The notes under the pieces are model-generated. The model worked only from the letters and a program-made list of their open reading frames with translations, made no database searches and had not been told where the DNA came from. Below, piece after piece: positions 46,455 through 51,643 of a stretch of 51,643 nt of DNA (positions are counted from its first letter, which is position 1; each line of letters opens with the position of its first letter). The position numbers were made by a program, and so were the translations under genes. Location of the stretch: the NCBI GenBank assembly GCA_030148915.1, contig JASBSN010000024.1:1-51643 (forward strand), read 5' to 3'. The DNA comes from Thiogranum sp. Lineage in GTDB: Bacteria; Pseudomonadota; Gammaproteobacteria; DSM-19610.

Positions 46455-47633
46455 TTACTTGCCACGCGCTTCAAGCATGGCAACGGCCGGCAGTGTCTTG
46501 CCTTCAAGAAACTCGAGAAACGCCCCGCCGGCGGTGGAGATGTAAGACACTTTGTCATAAATATCGTACTTCTGGATCGCCGCAATCGTATCGCCGCCGC
46601 CGGCAAGGCTGAATCCCGGTGCATTGGCGATAGCCATGGCCACGGTTTTCGTGCCCTCGCCGAACTGGTCGAACTCGAACACCCCGACCGGACCGTTCCA
46701 GACAATAGTCCCGGCTTTGTTGATAATCTCGGCCAGCTCCTGGGCCGATTTCGGGCCGATATCGAAGATCATATCATCGTCCTGGACATCGCCGGCGTCT
46801 TTGAGCACCGCGGGCTCGTTCTCGTCGAATTTTTTGCCGCACACGACATCGACGGCGATCGGGATATGGGCGCCGCGGGCGGCCATTTTTTCGACCAGTG
46901 CGTTGGCGGTATCCACCAGGTCGGTCTCACACAGGGACTTGCCGACATTCTTGCCGGCAGCCTTGAGAAAGGTGTTGGCGATACCACCGCCGACGACCAT
47001 TTGGTCAACTTTCTCGGACAAGGCCTCCAGTACGGTCAGCTTGGTAGAGACCTTGGAGCCGCCGACAATCGCCACCATCGGGCGGGCCGGGTTGGCCAGC
47101 GCCTTGTTGAGCGCGTCGAGCTCTTCGGCCAGCAGCAGACCGGCGCAGGCAACCGGCGCGAACTTGCCCGCACCGTGGGTCGAGGCCTGGGCGCGATGGG
47201 CGGTGCCGAAAGCGTCCATGACATAAATGTCGCACAGGGCTGCGTATTTTTTTGCCAGCGTCTCATCGTCTTTACTTTCGCCGGCATTGAAGCGTACGTT
47301 TTCCAACAGCACCACTTCGCCTTCGCCAAGCTTCGGCGGATTGTCGAGGTAAGCTTTTACCAGCGCCACGGGCTTGCCCAGCTTGGCGGACATATCGTCG
47401 GCGATAGGCTGCATGGAGTTTTCTTCATCCACCACGCCCTCCTTAGGACGACCGCGGTGCGACATCACCATGACATGGGCGCCGGCCTTCATACAGTGTT
47501 CGATCGTCGGCATGGAGGCGGCAATCCGCGCGTCAGAGGTGACCTTTCCATCCTTTACGGGCACGTTGAGATCGGCGCGGATGAGCACGCGCTTGCCGGC
47601 AAGATCGAGGTCGGTAAGCTTGATGAAAGACAT
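46455..47633 (-). CDS. pgk: Phosphoglycerate kinase
   Basis: 392 residues after [19 protein letters not shown] is the substrate site, [13 protein letters not shown] the first basic patch, KPARP-type [20 protein letters not shown] the hinge, and [20 protein letters not shown] with GGGDTIAA the nucleotide site. Normal length. It phosphorylates 3-phosphoglycerate in the Calvin direction. Lies between gap and pyk. Confidence 0.97.
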   Translation of the reverse strand: MSFIKLTDLDLAGKRVLIRADLNVPVKDGKVTSDARIAASMPTIEHCMKAGAHVMVMSHRGRPKEGVVDEENSMQPIADDMSAKLGKPVALVKAYLDNPPKLGEGEVVLLENVRFNAGESKDDETLAKKYAALCDIYVMDAFGTAHRAQASTHGAGKFAPVACAGLLLAEELDALNKALANPARPMVAIVGGSKVSTKLTVLEALSEKVDQMVVGGGIANTFLKAAGKNVGKSLCETDLVDTANALVEKMAARGAHIPIAVDVVCGKKFDENEPAVLKDAGDVQDDDMIFDIGPKSAQELAEIINKAGTIVWNGPVGVFEFDQFGEGTKTVAMAIANAPGFSLAGGGDTIAAIQKYDIYDKVSYISTAGGAFLEFLEGKTLPAVAMLEARGK

Positions 47634-47767
47634 GCTAAAAACTCCAGATTGGTAGGCAAAGATTACGGCTAAACGCCAGGTTTACCGAGCATCTCCGGCA
47701 CCGGGCACGGACGGGCAAACGGGGCGGATTATGCAGATCCATAACCCACCCCGCCGCTCTGCGTCGT

Positions 47768-48775
<1,008 letters not shown>

Positions 48776-48834
48776 TTATCTCTCCGTCATTTTCTCTTAG
48801 GTAAGCTTGCAGTAATACGCACGCGTCGCCTTAC

Positions 48835-50820
48835 TCAGGCAACTGCATCAATCGCGGCTACGACCTTATCCACAGTGAAGCCAAAGTGTTTGAACAGGTC
48901 ACCGGCGGGCGCCGATTCACCGAAGGTGTTGATACCGATCACCTTGCCGTTGAGCCCGACGTACTTCAGCCAGAAATCCGGGACGCCCGCCTCGATGGCC
49001 ACGCGCGCGCTGAGCGCCGCGGGCAACACCGACTCACGATAGGCTTCATCCTGCGCATCGAACCTGTCAGTAGAGGGCATCGAGACAACCCGAACCTTCT
49101 TGCTGCTCTGCGCGGCGGCCTGCATCGCCAGGTCGACCTCGGAACCGGTAGCGATAACGACCACCTCCGGCGTGCCCTCGCAATCCTTAAGTACGTACCC
49201 ACCACGCTCGATCGCCGCAATCTGTTCGGCCGTGCGGTTCTGGTGGGCGAGATTCTGCCGGGAGAAAATCAGGCAGCTCGGGCCGTCGGTACGCTCCACC
49301 GCGGTTTTCCAGCAAACGGCCGATTCCACGGCATCGCAGGGACGCCACACCGACATATTGGGGATCATGCGCAACGTCGCGGTCTGCTCCACCGGCTGGT
49401 GGGTGGGGCCGTCTTCGCCCAAACCAATGGAATCGTGGGTGTAAACAAAAATGGTCGGAATCTTCATCAACGCCGCCATGCGCAGGGCATTGCGGGCGTA
49501 TTCGGAAAACATCAGGAAGGTGGCGCCGTAGGGCCGGAAACCGCCGTGCAGCACGATGCCGTTCATGATCGCCGACATACCGAATTCGCGCACACCGTAG
49601 TAGATGTAGTTGCCGTCGGCGATAGTATTGCTGAGGCCTTTGGAGCCGGACCAAATAGTCAGGTTGGATCCGGCCAGGTCGGCCGAACCGCCGAGGAATT
49701 CCGGCAGCAACGGGCCCAGGCCGTTGAGAGCGTTCTGAGAAGCCTTGCGCGAGGCAATGGTTTCAGCTTTATCGTTCACCGAGGCGACAAAATCCGCCGC
49801 ACCCTTGGCCCAATCGGCCGGCAATTCGCCGGCCATGCGGCGTTCGAACTCGGCGGCCAGTTCTGGGTGAGCGGCGCGGTAGGCCTCGAACTTTTCCTTC
49901 CAGGCCTGCTCTTTCTCATTGCCCTTGGACTTGGCGTCCCAGCCGGCATAGATCTCCTTGGGCACATCAAAGGCGGCGTGCTTCCAGCCGAGATTTTCGC
50001 GGGTGGCCTTGATCTCATCCTCGCCCAACGGCGCGCCGTGGCAATCGTGGCTGCCGCACAGGTTGGGCGCGCCGTAGCCGATGACCGTCTTGGTGCAGAT
50101 CAGGGTGGGCTTGTCATTGACCGACTTAGCCTCGTGGATCGCCTTGTCGATGGCCGCTGAATCGTGTCCGTCGACGTTGCGGATGACATGCCAGCCATAA
50201 GCCTCGAAACGACCAGGAGTGTCGTCTGTGAACCAGCCCTCGACGTGTCCGTCGATGGAAATACCGTTGTCGTCCCAGAAGGCGACCAGCTTGCCGAGCC
50301 CGAGAGTTCCGGCCAGCGAGCAGGATTCGTGTGAAATCCCCTCCATCAGGCAGCCGTCGCCCAGGAACACCCAGGTGTAGTGGTCGACAATAGCGTGTCC
50401 GTCGCGGTTGAACTGTCCCGCCAGCACCTTTTCAGCAATCGCCATGCCGACGGCATTGGTTATACCCTGACCCAGAGGGCCGGTGGTGGTTTCCACGCCG
50501 GGGGTGTAGCCGTACTCCGGATGCCCGGGGGTCTTGGAGTGCAGTTGGCGGAAATTCTTCAGATCGTCGATTGCCAGATCGTAGCCGGTCAGGTGCAGCA
50601 GTGAGTAGATCAGCATGGAACCATGACCGTTGGAAAGTACGAACCGATCACGGTCAGCCCAGCCCGGGTTGGCGGGATTGTGCTTCAGGTGGTCGTTCCA
50701 GAGCACCTCGGCGATATCGGCCATACCCATCGGCGCGCCCGGATGGCCGGACTTGGCTTTTTGCACGGCATCCATGCTCAGCGCGCGGATGGCATTGGCA
50801 AGGTCTTTACGAGAGGCCAT
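48835..50820 (-). CDS. tkt: Transketolase
   Basis: 661 residues after AGGAGA. Thiamine-diphosphate motif [20 protein letters not shown] with DDNGISIDG; substrate His in [19 protein letters not shown] and [18 protein letters not shown]; central domain [18 protein letters not shown]. It moves two-carbon units in the Calvin cycle and pentose pathway. First gene of the carbon cluster; its leader holds a terminator-like hairpin. Confidence 0.97.
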   Translation of the reverse strand: MASRKDLANAIRALSMDAVQKAKSGHPGAPMGMADIAEVLWNDHLKHNPANPGWADRDRFVLSNGHGSMLIYSLLHLTGYDLAIDDLKNFRQLHSKTPGHPEYGYTPGVETTTGPLGQGITNAVGMAIAEKVLAGQFNRDGHAIVDHYTWVFLGDGCLMEGISHESCSLAGTLGLGKLVAFWDDNGISIDGHVEGWFTDDTPGRFEAYGWHVIRNVDGHDSAAIDKAIHEAKSVNDKPTLICTKTVIGYGAPNLCGSHDCHGAPLGEDEIKATRENLGWKHAAFDVPKEIYAGWDAKSKGNEKEQAWKEKFEAYRAAHPELAAEFERRMAGELPADWAKGAADFVASVNDKAETIASRKASQNALNGLGPLLPEFLGGSADLAGSNLTIWSGSKGLSNTIADGNYIYYGVREFGMSAIMNGIVLHGGFRPYGATFLMFSEYARNALRMAALMKIPTIFVYTHDSIGLGEDGPTHQPVEQTATLRMIPNMSVWRPCDAVESAVCWKTAVERTDGPSCLIFSRQNLAHQNRTAEQIAAIERGGYVLKDCEGTPEVVVIATGSEVDLAMQAAAQSSKKVRVVSMPSTDRFDAQDEAYRESVLPAALSARVAIEAGVPDFWLKYVGLNGKVIGINTFGESAPAGDLFKHFGFTVDKVVAAIDAVA

Positions 50821-51172
50821 TGCTGTCTCCTGTCAGTGTTTTAAAGCTGTAAACCGCCGACTGTCGACGGCAAAAACAGCCCCATCCGGAAGCCGGTACG
50901 GGGCTGCCTGAGAATGCATGTGTATTGACACTGGATCTGACTTGGCCGCTACCGGCCAAGTAATCAGCTAACCACTACCATTAGGAGGGTTTTGGCGACC
51001 AGTCCGGTCAAATTCGAGCGCGCCATTCTCCACCAGATGGCACGTGGGGGCAACCGTTGTTTTCTTTTGGCGACAAGGAATTGACGGATTAGGCTACGGG
51101 CAGTGACCTCGTAGCCACACTCAATCCTTTCAGCTCAAACCATCCTTATAAAGAAACTCTGACTATTCCTTA
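50821..51172. other. Upstream region of tkt
   Basis: 352 bases. Besides the hairpin at 50872-50906 it contains an 8-base-pair stem CTTGGCCG-CTAC-CGGCCAAG (50941-50960) without T-tract, and TTTGGCGAC twice (near 50992 and 51066). No clear promoter pair and no reading frame. Confidence 0.4.
50872..50906 (-). terminator. Terminator-like hairpin in the tkt leader
   Basis: On the minus strand CAGCCCC...GGGGCTG, with an inner CCGG/CCGG stem, is followed by TTTTTG. It lies 51 bases before the tkt ATG and reads toward it. It may end the transcript of the upstream thioredoxin-fold gene or act as an attenuator for the carbon cluster. Confidence 0.6.
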
Positions 51173-51243
51173 CCGTCATTCTGGCGTATGCCAGAATCCA
51201 GTAAAATCAGCACATTGGATTCTGGCATACGCCAGAATGACGG
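51173..51243. repeat. Nested palindromic repeat (MITE/REP-like)
   Basis: Two perfectly inverted 28-base arms (51173-51200 and 51216-51243) around a 15-base centre. Each arm contains its own palindrome ATTCTGGC-GTAT-GCCAGAAT. The pattern resembles the dispersed ATTCC-type repeats of many proteobacteria (for example dRS3 in Neisseria). No transposase. Other copies are not in this window. Confidence 0.75.
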
Positions 51244-51277
51244 ATTAATCAGAGCTTCCTTTAATATAAAGAGGGTC

Positions 51278-51643
51278 TCAGGCGGCCTCATCCTTCCATT
51301 TGATCGAGCAGCCTATGCTGGGGATCTGCTCAACTGGGCCCTGCCCGGTCCGCGCCACGGCAAGCATGCCTTCAAATAACTCGCGTCTGGCCTCCGCCGT
51401 AGCCGCCTCCTTGCTACTGGCGTCCAGCCGGCCCCGGTACTGCAATTTGAGATCGGCGTTATAGCCAAAGAAGTCAGGCGTGCAGACCGCCCCGTAGGCC
51501 TTGGCCACAGCCTGGCTCTCGTCGATCAGATAGGGAAAGGGGAATTGCTCCCGGGCGGCGACCGTTTGCATGTTCTCGAAGGCATCCTCCGGGTAATCCG
51601 AGGGGTCGTTGGACATAATGGCGACACTGTTCACGCCGTGCTC
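51278..51643 (-). CDS. Thioredoxin-fold (AhpC/TSA-like) protein, 5' end outside window
   Basis: The last 121 residues of a gene whose start lies beyond the right edge; the frame is open to the final base. Visible: VNSVAIMSNDPSDYPEDAFE, then FPFPYLIDESQAVAKAYGAV and CTPDFFGYNADLKLQYRGRL. This is the second half of a thioredoxin-like peroxiredoxin/redoxin domain, with the cis-Pro in CTPDFF. The redox Cys pair would lie in the missing part. Probably a redoxin-domain or resA-like protein. Its transcript reads toward tkt. Confidence 0.85.
   Translation of the reverse strand, partial: EHGVNSVAIMSNDPSDYPEDAFENMQTVAAREQFPFPYLIDESQAVAKAYGAVCTPDFFGYNADLKLQYRGRLDASSKEAATAEARRELFEGMLAVARTGQGPVEQIPSIGCSIKWKDEAA

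Noticed and set aside
48886-50160. 424-residue plus-strand frame
   Set aside because: Antisense shadow of transketolase, whose motifs are complete on the minus strand.

Overview
The window comes from a gammaproteobacterium, probably a chemolithoautotroph of the Chromatiales/sulfur-oxidiser kind. The basis is a tkt-gap-pgk-pyk-fba cluster of the type linked to the Calvin cycle, GspA/GspB secretion genes, a class II ribonucleotide reductase split into NrdJa and NrdJb, a Rieske gene next to a rhodanese-containing fusion, and PEP-CTERM-like and Gly-rich C-terminal sorting tails. The lineage is inferred from gene content only; no rRNA or tRNA gene is visible.

Layout. 1-4.3 kb: small genes (a ribbon-helix-helix-like protein, a PEP-CTERM-like exported protein, djlA with an orphan 2-hydroxyacid dehydrogenase N-domain, small unknowns, a Rieske protein). 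4.35-8.8 kb: one 1489-residue fusion (two cyclic-nucleotide domains, rhodanese, long coiled coil, membrane segment, FGE-like domain). 9.3-14.3 kb: a lysine-rich HU-like protein, then a leftward operon gspA-gspB-S8 protease-TerB protein. 14.7-18.7 kb: a small gene behind a strong sigma-54 promoter match, a hydrolase, a small unknown, and an Hpt-REC-REC-GGDEF-EAL protein with degenerate output domains. 18.7-21.6 kb: nrdJab with NrdR-like boxes. 22-25.8 kb: an HtrA protease and a CHASE-GGDEF-EAL protein.

26.0-41.0 kb is a complete subtype I-G (formerly I-U) CRISPR-Cas locus. It has an array of 37 repeats and 36 spacers, a leader, cas2, a cas4-cas1 fusion, csb2 (cas5/cas6), csb1 (cas7), csx17 (cas8), cas3 with a C-terminal HD domain, and a WYL regulator, all on the minus strand. 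Two things in it are unusual. A nucleotidyltransferase gene sits between csx17 and cas3, overlapping both. An antitoxin with a frameshifted PIN toxin, on the opposite strand, separates the effector genes from the adaptation genes. A ribbon-helix-helix/MazF toxin-antitoxin pair lies just past the WYL gene.

42-51.6 kb: an SrkA-like kinase, a TerC-family membrane protein and the leftward carbon-metabolism cluster tkt, gap, pgk, pyk, fba, with a terminator-like hairpin in the tkt leader, a nested palindromic repeat, and a thioredoxin-fold gene cut by the window edge.
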